This document shows, piece after piece, positions 12,401-21,801 of a stretch of 64,000 nucleotides of DNA. A program made the position numbers and the translations under genes. This DNA is from Oscheius sp. JU75 (lineage: Eukaryota > Nematoda > Chromadorea > Rhabditida > Rhabditidae), in NCBI GenBank assembly GCA_037178855.1, contig JASJZC010000005.1:496001-560000 (forward strand), read 5' to 3'. A model generated the notes under the pieces. It ran no database searches and was not told the origin of the DNA. It saw nothing but the letters and a program-made list of their open reading frames with translations. The number at the start of each line of letters is the position of its first letter. The first letter of the stretch is position 1.

Positions 12401-13276
12401 TTTACTTCAAGAACGATACTATTTGGTGATATATCTACATAATTCAAAGTAAGCAGAAACCTGCATAACAGTTAATCAATACCGAAAATGGAAGTAGGAA
12501 CAAGCATTCTAGGCGATGACCAGAGAGGGAAAAGATCAACCGCGCCATGAACAGAGCCCAGAATGGCGGAGAAAAAAGAGGGTGTGGTTTGGCCCGCAAC
12601 AAAGATCTAAGACCCAGAGAGTGCAGATGATTCTGCTGCAAAACAGAGGAATAGGAGAATGTAGTGGCTTGAGACAGTGGCGATGAGTCATCCTATTTAC
12701 AATCTATTTATTAAAAGGTTCGTTTTTTATGTTTCCGGGGATAAACAGGTGATTTTGCTTACATATAAGTGATTCAAAGAAAAAGCTTGATTAGAAAATG
12801 CAAATACTTTTCATAAAATTTCCTCGTTTAATACCAACATAGCAAGCCATCAATAAGCAACTAACGACAAGAGTATAGAAATCGACCGGATTATTGATGG
12901 CATTGTGCGAGGTTATACATTTTGTCTTACTACGGGCTGTGGGGACAAAACTTTTTGAAAACAACCGTCACACAAGGAAGAGCAAAGCAGATAGGTGGCG
13001 AAGGCCAGATCAAAGAAAAACAACGTAGGCCCTAGATGCTATGTATACAAATATTAAAGAGTAAAGAAGATATAAGGACCCAAGCATTTCTTAAAAAAAG
13101 AACCTACCCGTTAGCTCACGTCCCTTTGAGCAAGAAGTCGAAATCTGCCGGCCATCTTGTCGTGGCAGATTTTCAGCATTACTGCTAAAAAAATACTATT
13201 TATTGGAGCAAAACTCAACCCACGGTTCAATAAACTTTGTTACGTTCCCTTGGGACGGTTTCCATTTCGAGTCCAT
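9443..13276 (-). CDS. uncharacterised multi-exon gene, largely helical product
   Basis: Not recognised. Minus-strand exons with good splice signals and matching phase: 11076-11265, 10764-11035, 10533-10721, 10345-10489, 10099-10307, 9869-10054, 9640-9816 and 9443-9523 (TGA). Less certain 5' exons: 13224-13276 (ATG at 13276, MDSKWKPSQGN), 13120-13184, 12339-12460 and 12151-12207; joins at about 12460-13120 and 11265-12151 are unresolved. The best-conserved-looking block is 10764-11035 (MGSLRLFCLDRKGSTHIKKG, FCRDLLENFESKRL, HIPSFEEWLQTANTR). Then follow charged, probably helical or coiled-coil exons (YAEMIRKRGLAYNDSERN, RFKALGEDIDKEFGLL, ENERRVKQLLDLIRHL). The last exon could instead be skipped toward 8821. 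I considered a nucleoporin of the Nup88 type because of the charged helical C-terminal half but found no diagnostic match. Confidence 0.55.
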
Positions 13277-14261
13277 GGCTGAAAAAAATAAAATGAAAAA
13301 AGTTATAGAGTTTGAAAGTCAGACCGGGCTGCCCACTGACCTGTGTTTATGCAATGATACGCACCTGAAGGTAACGTAGAAATCCATTTCTGCACAGGCG
13401 GGAAGATGAAAACAGGCGGTCAAATGAGATTCCCCCAAAGGTGCTGTTACCATTGCCCGGTCTTGGGAGGTGATAGCGTGGCAATCGATCGACCGCCGAT
13501 CCTCTGTCAGTGTAAACTTGGCTGAATAGCTAAAATCCAAAGAGCAACCGAATTTGGAACAAACATAGTTTGCGCGCTTGTGAGCCAGCGTCTAGGCAGT
13601 AGAAAATTCACCCGAGATTTGGAGATTTTTAGAAGAAGCATAGAAAAAACTTGCATAAGCGAATGTTTTGGCACGCAGTCAGAGCTTCTGTACAAATTTG
13701 TAACATTAAAGTGATAAATAAAGGTAAAGTTTCTATCAAGAATCTGAATCGAATGCCGACGGCAGCTTCGCAGGCCTTTGGCCTTGGCTCAGAACTGATC
13801 ACATGCGGCTGCGCTGTTTCCCTAGTAATAGAAGTTCCCTCCACAGCTGACTCGTCCCCTTGGCTCTTGACATGAGGCTTGTCAGCTTTTCAGCGTCAGC
13901 GCTATCCTGTCGCGTCATTAAAGTGCTCAAAAAGGGAAAGTGGATATGTAAATAAATGTTACCAGTAACGCTCTAACCAAGCTATCGTCTCGAGCTTGAG
14001 AGTTGTCAACGTCTGTAAAAACAACCGTTGCTTTGAAATTTGCCGAAAAAAGCAGCATAAATTCTGTCTAGAGTTCAAGAATGAAAACGCCCCGAGGTTT
14101 CTCATCTCCCAACTTGCAGCCCCAGGTCAACTTTGCCATTCTGAAAATCAACCATATTTTCGTGTTCGTTTGACTGTTCGACATCTAGATATACAGCAAT
14201 GATGCCATGCGTTTACATTCCCCATGTCTTGAATGTGTGATGAATCAATGGCGCTATGTGC
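13277..14261. other. gene-free stretch with decayed repeats
   Basis: No supportable gene. 13750-13920 is a worn Helitron copy (see separate entry). 14008-14070 resembles 12195-12260 at roughly three bases in four, so a piece of the upstream gene's exon/intron may have been copied here. Confidence 0.4.
13750..13920 (-). mobile_element. degraded Helitron fragment
   Basis: Retains the terminal hairpin (TGCCGACGGCAG at about 13754) and the body sequence shared with 16327-16812 and 44450-44666 (GCGGCTGCGC, CCTAGTA, TCTTGACATGA). It has lost the CTGG terminus and has no clear 5' end. Confidence 0.6.
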
Positions 14262-15529
14262 TATAGATAGATAGATATTTCATTTGTCATATGAACAAAC
14301 ATTGGAAGAGGGGGAAGGGGAGAGGGAGGAGCTAGGGTTTATCGGCTTAGTGATTCTGAAAAGAAAAAAACAAAGAATATCGTGGCACTACGGCTTTGCC
14401 ATTGACCGGGACGTATAACAACTGTACAACAATAAAATTGGAATAGAATAGTCCAAAGTTAAACCACCCTCGGTTGTTGTACAGAGTCCCCCTGCCGCCA
14501 ATGGTGCGCTATGAACAGACAAACATGCGTGTACAAAGGCCTGGAGTCCAGTGTCAGAGGCAGAGGAATGAAAGTCATTAACCAGCTCAGGGCAGCGCTC
14601 AACGCGGTCTCAGTGTCATTTTTAGCCAAAAGAAAAGCAATGATACTTCGCCAAAATATCCTGCTCAAGGAGAGAATTGGGTGAGAAGGGTTGGGGAGGG
14701 AAGGTATCACCTATAGCTCCGTTTTCAACCCAACAGACTAGCTAGTGATCCAAAATGCGTCGAGACGTGCTGAATAATTGTAGAACGGCCTGAGCGAATA
14801 AGAGAACCTTATCCTCCAAAAGTCGACTTACCCTGAACGTCCTTCTTTAAGCTTGGATTCCAGTGGATAGACCCAAATTCCAAATGAGAACGTACATAAG
14901 TAGTGAACATTTTAGTCATAAGCTTAGGATCAACTGAGAGGAAGAGTCTAAAAATTCTATACATAGCGATATTAGCCGTTTTGATCATGTGTTGATACTG
15001 GGGTCTGAATGAGAGTGTATTATCATACCTTATACCCAAATCTCTGGCTAAGTTACGCGTATCAATCAGGTAACCATTCACATGGTAAAACATGTTAGAA
15101 TTTCTAGCCCCTAGATGCATGCATAACGTCTTATTTTCAGCAACAGTTGATTTTAGCTCACTAAAGAATAAGAAGATTCTATTGATAGTGTCTTGTAATA
15201 CTTCACTGCTATATTGACTTGAATCAGCATCAAATGACACGTATATTTTGACGTCATCTGCGAACTGGGTAAACTTGGCCTCAGGTGGCAACTGACAAAA
15301 ACGAATTAAGTCAGCAACATATATATTAAAAAGAGTAGGTCCAAGGACACTACCTTGAGGGACGCCCGATTTGATCATAACTAGTCTACTAAAGCAGTCA
15401 TTTACTTTAACGCAAAACGATCTATCAGCCAAAAATGACAAGGTCCATCCATATAAATTGCCCCTTATGCCGTACTTTTTAAGCAAGAGAAGCAGTATAC
15501 TATGACTGACAGTGTCAAATGCTTTCTTA

Positions 15530-16195
15530 AAGCGAGTGTCCGGACCCTTTTCTAGTTCGCAAAAGTTAAAATCCAGGTAATTTGACAAGTCGTAGCAAGT
15601 CGAGATTGCACTGGCTTTCAGTTTCTGCAACTTATTCGAGCTGCAAGGTTGAGCCTTTTCGAGTCAGAAATGAGACGTAACATTCGTTTCGAAGTACCAT
15701 ATCAAGGTGAAACTGTTCCAAGGTAAAAACGAGACAGCCTCATTCCATAAGAGTATCTTTAGAAATTATTTTGGGTGCAAAACTCTAGTCTATGAAGTGC
15801 AAACTGTGGGTGAGAATACTGAACGCCCTAAACCAGGGTTGATTCGTTTCTGAAGCAATTGGGATGCATTCAACTTCTATTTCGAGTAGTTGTCTAGAAA
15901 TAAAGGAGCAACATGCTACCAGAAGCAACAATTTCGACTGATTATTCTTTTTTGTGGAACACGCCTTGACTTGCCAAAAAGCGCGTGACTTGTCGAGACA
16001 AGGCTGACAAGTACTGCCGAGAAAGCTTCTCGGCAAATGGTAACTTTTGTTCTGGGGCAGCAATTTTGCGGGCTTATATTTCGGTGATAATCGATGATAC
16101 AACAAAAAAGAGGTACACCTCCGTAATCAGCGCGTTTTTCTCTACAAGACCCATATTAAAAAACATAGTCGAAAAAAATCTCCGGACACTCGCTT
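15530..16195. mobile_element. 666-bp TIR element (MITE-like) with TA duplication
   Basis: Perfect 15-bp terminal inverted repeats (AAGCGAGTGTCCGGA at 15530-15544 and its complement at 16181-16195) are flanked by TA at 15528-15529 and 16196-16197. It interrupts the reverse transcriptase exactly at a TA. Taking out the element and one TA rejoins the polymerase frame through the conserved motif around its first catalytic aspartate. No transposase is evident inside; an open frame at 15785-16105 has no recognisable similarity. TA target and TIRs suggest the Tc1/mariner superfamily. Confidence 0.85.
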
Positions 16196-16326
16196 TAATA
16201 TCAATGTAGATAATATCAACACATTTACCGGAGCCTAGAGATTTTTTCCAAAAAGCAACGTCGATACATAAGGCATCATCAATGCCACAGTTAGCCTTAA
16301 AACCAAATTGTTCTTTAGGTATGCTA

Positions 16327-16812
16327 CCAGCTGCCGGCGGCAGCTTCGCAGTCCTTTGGCCTTTGCTTAGAATTGACCACAGGCGGCTGCGCCGCTTCCC
16401 TAGTAGCAGTTTCTTCTACAGCTGGCTTGTCCCCTTGTCTCTTGACATGAAATGACTTGTCAGCTTTTTTTTGGGTATTAGTGTTGACATGCAATTGTGC
16501 GGACACCATGACAGACGGATAAAGACGTCTTCGACGGCTTCGCTGTTCTTTTGCCATCAGTTTACACTGGCGGCTGCGCCGCTTCGTAGTTACAAAAAAT
16601 CTCCCAGTGGCTTCACTTTGAAGAAAGCCAAGTTCTATAGCGCACCCAAAGTTGACTTGTCAACCAATTTAGGCAATAACTGTTTTTGAACAACAAAACT
16701 TTTGGACAACTAATTGGCTCGCTTCTTTTTCGTGGCCACGGACAAACAAACAAACAGACAAACAAACAAACAGAGTCCGCCACAGAAACCGATTTTTTTT
16801 AGATAGTAGAGA
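16327..16812 (-). mobile_element. non-autonomous Helitron, 486 bp, inside the LINE
   Basis: On the minus strand it starts TCTCTACTATCT after an A and ends in a GC-rich hairpin plus CTGG before a T. Removing 16327-16812 brings two halves of the reverse transcriptase together in frame (NSN joined to IPKEQFGFK through a short bridge). It includes a (CAAA/CAGA)n-like stretch at 16740-16775 and an open frame shared with other copies. That frame is a shadow of the repeat and not a supported gene. Confidence 0.85.
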
Positions 16813-17375
16813 TTATTCGAATTCAGCCATTTATCTATGCGGAATTTCACAATTTTTTCTATAATTTTACTTGCTGTCGAGAGTATAGAAATAGGTCGAT
16901 AATCATTAACATTACTTGCACTACCTGTTTTAGAAATAGCTGTGACTAAAGCATGTTTCCACAATCTTGGAAGCTGGCCTAATCTCAACAAAAAGTTAAA
17001 GATATGAGCAAGCGGTGAAGCTAATTGAGTCAAGTATTTCTTAAATACTATTTGAGGGATTTTATCAGCTGTTAATGAACAAGAAGATTTTAGGTTTTGG
17101 CCGACTCTTAAAATATCATGCGGAAAAATGGTAAAGGAGGAAAGAGTATTACCACAAAACCAACCAAGATTAGTTTCTAGTGTTTGGTCCTTAGAGAAAA
17201 CCGAATCGAATTTCTCGTATTCAAAGAAGAGAAAATACCCGCTAGAAAATGACGATCCTGCTCATACTGGGCCTGAGGTGATTGTCCCTTTTCTTCTGGC
17301 AGCCCAGAGAGGACTACTGATCGGCGACGCTCAACTTCATACGAATTCTTGTCCTTTGCGTTCAGCGTTTTGTCC

Positions 17376-17570
17376 TCAGTAAGGGTAGGAGCCGTAGAGT
17401 CGGGAAGCAGTCATCAGCACGGTGCAAATCACCTTGAAGGCAGTCTTGTAGTCGCCGTTGAAGTTCTCTACAAAGTTCTGCATGTCCTTCTTCGTCCTTA
17501 TAGATGGCGTCGTCGCGCTACTTGTAGTAGAAGAAGCGTAGTCTTTGGAAGAATTCCCAGGAGCAGCCAT
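17376..17570 (-). CDS. possible 64-residue hydrophilic protein
   Basis: An open frame (start ATG at 17570, stop at 17376) reads MAAPGNSSKDYASS.. and ..DMQNFVENFNGDYKTAF, ending SRLYGSYPY. Composition is natural and two TTTCAG-type acceptors lie just upstream (about 17585-17605). It abuts the 5' end of the retrotransposon fragment, so it may be transposon cargo or a host gene tail. No family is recognised. Confidence 0.3.
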   Translation of the reverse strand: MAAPGNSSKDYASSTTSSATTPSIRTKKDMQNFVENFNGDYKTAFKVICTVLMTASRLYGSYPY

Positions 17571-17994
17571 AATTTACGAAAGTTTAAAAAGAACTGAAAG
17601 TTTAAAAATAACGGAAAAAAGGATGATCCGCTGTTTCCCAAGGAATGGAGAAATTCTGAAAAAGAAATATGCCATCATCCGTATTGCAGTCTCTGTCAAC
17701 GACCATGACTAACAAGGGAAGCCTTTCAACTTAAGCTGGACTTTGGCAACGAGCAAGATGTCATTCGATAGCCCTAAGCAAGGGTATAGCGGGGTGCCGA
17801 ATTCGCTTAGCCCCTCCCTGGTCCGAGATATGACACTTTTAAAAATGGCGCCCCTGTATCATCTCGGCGCTTTGACTACAGGATCCGACGTGGTAAGCTT
17901 CAAAGGCGCCGAAAACCATGGCAGCGTGGTGTGACGGTGAGCTGTGAAGTATAGTCCATTTCCAACGAATAGCGGCAGTATGCCAAATAAATTT

Positions 17995-18062
17995 TTTAAC
18001 TGGGGATCCGAACCCCCGACCCTGCGATCCATAAACCGCGCAACTTGCATTGCGCCATGGAT
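17995..18062 (-). repeat. tRNA-like pol III promoter pair (SINE head or tRNA pseudogene)
   Basis: Minus strand: A-box-like TGGCGCAATGC at 18047-18057 and B-box-like GGTTCGGATCC at 18004-18014, about 32 bp apart as in a tRNA gene. A full cloverleaf could not be drawn with confidence. A comparable pair stands at 39722-39775. Confidence 0.35.
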
Positions 18063-18165
18063 GCATTGCCAGCGTGGTCTTTGCCGAAGGACTAAAACAA
18101 ATACTGGGTTTCCGCAGTGTTTTTTCTAGAACACCAACAAACAAATAACAACACGAGTGGCTGTC

Positions 18166-18972
18166 TCAAAATGTGAACGGGGACCAGTCCATGGACCATT
18201 CGTCCCTGGTTGGGGCTTCTTCTTCTTCGACATCCGATGTGATCGTCTCTTCCTCGATTACGCCTGCTGCTTCGTCCATCACGTTGCAGTCGGCCACAAT
18301 GGCGGTCGGAAAAAAGCTGAGATCTTCTTTTGCGATGAAATCCAGCTCATTTTTTCTGGCATCGTCGAAGAAACGACCAGCCAGCTCTGAAGTCCTTCCG
18401 TCCAGAATCTTGAGAGCCTTGCTACGGACTTCATCCAGCTTCTCCTTGCCCGTGGCAGTCTTACAGATCTTGTCCTTGAGGTAGGACCAAACGTGCTCTA
18501 TGGGTTCAGAGTGCAATGATGTGGCGGGAGGAACAGCAACTGGACCCCATGAAGACACGCGAGGACCTCGGCCTTGCAGATGCGCAGAGCGCGGCGACCA
18601 CCTCGACTCTCTATGAATGTCGTCAGTTGATCGACAAGTGTAGCCTTTAGGGCTGTCGCGTCACAGGCAACGCCATACTTTCTCAAATAGGCCGCAATTT
18701 TCTCACGACTGGCGGATTTCGTCGGGATCTGTAGGTTGAATTGTCAAAGGAAACTAATCAAATGTACCTCTTTGATCGACTCACAATGATAGGCTGCGTT
18801 GTCCAGGACCAACACAGTTTTCCTGTCCTTCCTTTTTAGTTTCCCTGAACTTAGTTATAAACAGATCTCAAGTCCAAGCCAACACTAAAAACCTGGGAAT
18901 TCGTCGTGGGCTCCAGTTCTTCCTTTCCAACCTGCACGGCAATTGTGGACATCTTCGGGTGCCCCGGGCCAC
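18166..18972 (-). pseudogene. DDE_3-type transposase with introns, frameshifted
   Basis: Minus-strand exons: about 18972-18893 (HLWPGAPEDVHNCRAGW), 18844-18768 (RKTVLVLDNAAYHCESIKE, carrying the second catalytic Asp in LDN), and 18728-18498 (..REKIAAYLRKYGVACD.., ..VQLLFLPPHHCTLNP). After that a one-base shift is needed to continue with PIEHVWSYLKDKICK, the third catalytic block, and an acidic tail to the stop at 18166. LDNAxYH, LPPxHCxLNPIE and WxxxK are hallmarks of the DDE_3 endonuclease family related to IS630/Tc1. The two introns are about 40-50 nt. The N-terminal part and any TIRs were not found. Confidence 0.7.
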
Positions 18973-19128
18973 AGATGCACTAGAGCCGTGTTCACAAGGA
19001 AAGCAACAAAACGATTGTCACTTTCTTTCTCTTACAAAGCTATATAAAGTTTTTTCTCTAAATATGCAAGCTCTAATGATCTTCGGGAGCTATATTAAGG
19101 CAAGGAAGCGAGAAGATTCTATTTCACG

Positions 19129-19933
19129 ATGTTGATCTTCCGAAGGATCGTGCTCTTCTTCACCTGCCCCATCATCCCTGCCGCCGAGCCGTATTGTCCC
19201 GATGACCATATCCTGACCGATCCGACGAAACGCCGACAATCCCTCAATGGATCTTTGTGTTCGCTCGGAGGTGCTTTGAATTCTAACCAGTTGACTGCTA
19301 CTATGAACGAATGTGGTCTCAGCAATATCGAGGAGCCGAATACGAAGAAGTCGAAGCGCAGTAAGATGCCCGATGCCGAGCGCAAGGCAAAAAGGAAAGC
19401 AGCTGACCGATTCAGAAGAGTTCAAATGAGCGACGAGAAGAACGCATTCGCGATGACTATCAACAAGAGTCAGGGACAGTCCTTGGAACGAGTTGGCGTC
19501 CATCTGCCTATCGAGTGCTTTTCCCATGGACCGTTGTATACCGCCTTCTCCCGTGCCAAGTCTGCTGATGGGTTGAAGATTCTGACTCCTGAAGGAAGAA
19601 CGCGTACTACTAACGTGGTAGATCGACGCGTCCTCTGGATGATCACCATGGCTGCACTTTTCCTTCAACCTGTTCCACTTCTCTTCATATTCTTCCTACT
19701 CCGTACTCCCGACGAGTCCACTCCTTCATATTCCCCTGATGTTTCCCTCTTCCTGGCTCAATCTTTAGACGAGTCTACTTTCCAGGCCACAAGGATCTGT
19801 AGCTGTCTCCTTTCTTCAAATGGTCACTGAAGGCTGTTAAAAAAGCCAGGATAGAAAACGCCGAACGTAACGAAGTAAAAAACAACAAGTTATACAGGAA
19901 GTAGTGCCGTCGCCAGACGGCGAAGCCGGCTGG
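19129..19933 (+). pseudogene. autonomous Helitron 3' remnant: RepHel helicase C-terminus and terminus
   Basis: The open frame 19129-19830 contains a Pif1-type helicase C-terminal block, FAMTINKSQGQSLERVGVHL, with FSHGPLYTAFSRAKS and LKIL, diagnostic of Helitron RepHel proteins. It is preceded within 20 residues by a basic segment (KMPDAERKAKRKAADRFRR) like those near RepHel N-termini. The rolling-circle nuclease and most of the helicase are therefore deleted in between. Downstream, a GC-rich inverted repeat (GCCGTC..GACGGC, 19907-19922) and CTGG before T at 19933 make a canonical Helitron 3' end. This element could have mobilised the small copies in the window. Confidence 0.75.
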
Positions 19934-19983
19934 TATATCATGAAGCACTAAAGAAATCGGAATTTCCAGTTCCGGCTTTAATT

Positions 19984-20250
19984 TACAATTTTCAATTTAT
20001 TTCACGGTATCAAAGGGGGTGCCTAGATTGGGTCCCTTACCGCTCCTATGGTTCGAACCCACTCTTCGCCATCCAATCTTGCCGTTGGCATCCACGTTGC
20101 AGGGGCTCTTCCAATCCTATCGGATGCTCTTCTTAGATCATCCTCCCATCTCATACGGGGCCTTCCGATGACGCGTTGCTGGTCCAGGGGTATGCATTCA
20201 GTCGTGGCAATATTCGATAGTACTGCAATCTCCGAGTTGAGTTAACAGAG
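19984..20250 (-). mobile_element. RTE-like LINE 3' end, truncated
   Basis: The minus strand encodes the C-terminal tail seen in many RTE-type elements (RVIGRPRMRWEDDLRRASD, GEEWVRTIGAVRDP), then a stop and an A/T-rich 3' end. A diverged relative in the same orientation lies at 24532-24740. Confidence 0.6.
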
Positions 20251-21400
20251 ATTGAGTTGGCCTCGCCCCATGGGTGTTGACGTGACAATCCTTCTGTGTC
20301 GCCGTGCTGGGATCGGAATTCCTTTTTTCCACAAATGGCGACGGCGATGGTAGGCCACTAGGGAGCGCTTGAAGAAGTGAGTGCACAGTTTGTGAAAATA
20401 AAGATAATTGAAAATAAGGAAAATTGCCTTCGATTGATTGCCTAATGTTCGGCTCTAATAGTTGCCTTGTATTTATTGCTTAAAATTCATAAAGACAATT
20501 GTAAGCCTTCTGGTGAGTCTCTCTTCTCGAAATCTTAAAAACACTATTTAGACTTACTAAAATCTGTAGCCATACTGTTTAATGGAAACCTAACGTCGAG
20601 ACTAAAATCTTACAAAACGGAGGTTCTTCGCTATGAGAGGAAACAAAACTACATTAAATTTTCTGCCAAAGAGGAGATTAGTGCTCTGTATACACCTATG
20701 CCTGCATATCTCCTACTCCTTTATTGTGTTGCAAACACGCTGACATTCCAACTCTGTCTCTGTCTCTGTCAAAATATAACCTCAAATTGACAGAATCACA
20801 CATTCCGTAGAACATTTAGTAAACTATTTTCCTTCTTCAGATTATCAGTTAGTTTTCTGTGACTCTTACTTTGAAATGCAACAATTTTTAGATATGCACG
20901 TAGCCATTTTTCCTTCTATATCAATCTGTGTAGGCTGTCTCCAACATTTCTCAAAAAGGGGGAGATAGCTGTTATAAGGAGCACTTTATTATTGATCGGA
21001 TTACGGAAAAATACCACTTAACGGTAGTTGTTAGGCAATCGGTACAAAGTGGTAAAGAAGCCGGTCTATTGAAAGATTATCAAGAGCAAAGAAGTACTTA
21101 TTTACAATTGGCAATACACCCTCGTAACATTATTTCTGTTTATGACACGCTCCTTTTCTGTGTAGCTGATTTAGCGTGCGCCCAATTTTTAAGCAACGGC
21201 TGTCAGAAGCCGGGTAAGTCCATTGGGTCCTAGCTAATCGTCTTTTGTGCTTCCTTCACGTGGGGCCTCGGAAAACTGCTGCTTGTAGGCACTTTTAGGT
21301 GCGAGGAGGCGTTCAACTGATAAAAGCAGCCCTTCCTGCATACACACAAATGGTAGAAGTCTCTCTTTTATTGCAGGGAAGGCTACCTAATAGATACGCA
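20251..21400. other. no recognisable feature
   Basis: No coding, RNA or repeat signal I can support; moderately A/T-rich sequence without long frames. Confidence 0.4.
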
Positions 21401-21746
21401 TGTGGCCCTCTAATTCTCCTGATCCCAATCCACTTGACTACAGCGTCTGGTCGGTCTTGGAAGCCAAAGCCTGCTCAAAACCCCATTCAACGCCTTAATC
21501 GCTGAAAGACGCCCTCCAAAAAGCTTGGGATGAGCTCGATGGACAGTACCTGCGCGCCACAGTGGATGCCTTCCCGAAGCGCCTCAAGGCTTGCATGGAT
21601 ACGGATGGAGGATATATTGAAGCTTGATGCTGAATATTATTTCTAGCTGTTCAATGAATATACTTATTGTTGTCCAGAGTCAAATAATGTTCCGAGTCGC
21701 TTGCCACGACCTCTTTTTCCTGTATCCGTAATTATGCGTCACCCTG
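21401..21746 (+). mobile_element. 5'-truncated copy of the DD37D mariner
   Basis: Nearly identical to the 3' quarter of the complete element at 35440-36724 (opposite orientation), starting near the third catalytic Asp codon and running through the stop to the terminal repeat ending CACCCTG before TA. One frame lesion appears near 21480-21500. Confidence 0.85.
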
Positions 21747-21801
21747 TATATTTCTAACACAATTTTGTGTCGAAACAATCGAAAAACGAGTATTTATAGA
21801 T

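Larger units (their letters stand above)
14262..17260 (-). pseudogene. non-LTR (jockey/CR1-like) retrotransposon, RT domain, split by two insertions
   Basis: Minus-strand reverse transcriptase fragments at 16813-17260, 16196-16326 and 14830-15529 read in order as one polymerase: ADKIPQIVFKKYLTQLASPL, NDYRPISILSTASKIIEKIV, EQFGFKANCGIDDA, then SGVPQGSVLGPTLFNIYVAD and the catalytic FADDVKIY. These motifs are typical of LINE polymerases. The 5' part (endonuclease) is missing. The 3' end may be the (ATCT)n-like tail near 14262-14280, with about 550 bp of untranslated sequence before it. The frame is interrupted only by the Helitron at 16327-16812 and the TIR element at 15530-16195; removing each restores it exactly. 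Clade assignment within LINEs is tentative. Confidence 0.85.

Noticed and set aside
12444-12641. 65-codon hydrophobic frame
   Set aside because: No phase-compatible splice to the neighbouring exons; looks like intron sequence.
13190-13224. 12- to 15-nt ultra-short intron (GTATTTTTTTAG) near the start of the unknown gene
   Set aside because: A 39-nt intron from the GTGGGT donor to the same acceptor (13185-13223) keeps the phase and has normal length.
16324-16557. 77-codon frame with relatives in other Helitron copies
   Set aside because: Recurs because the non-coding repeat recurs; the frame is broken differently in each copy.
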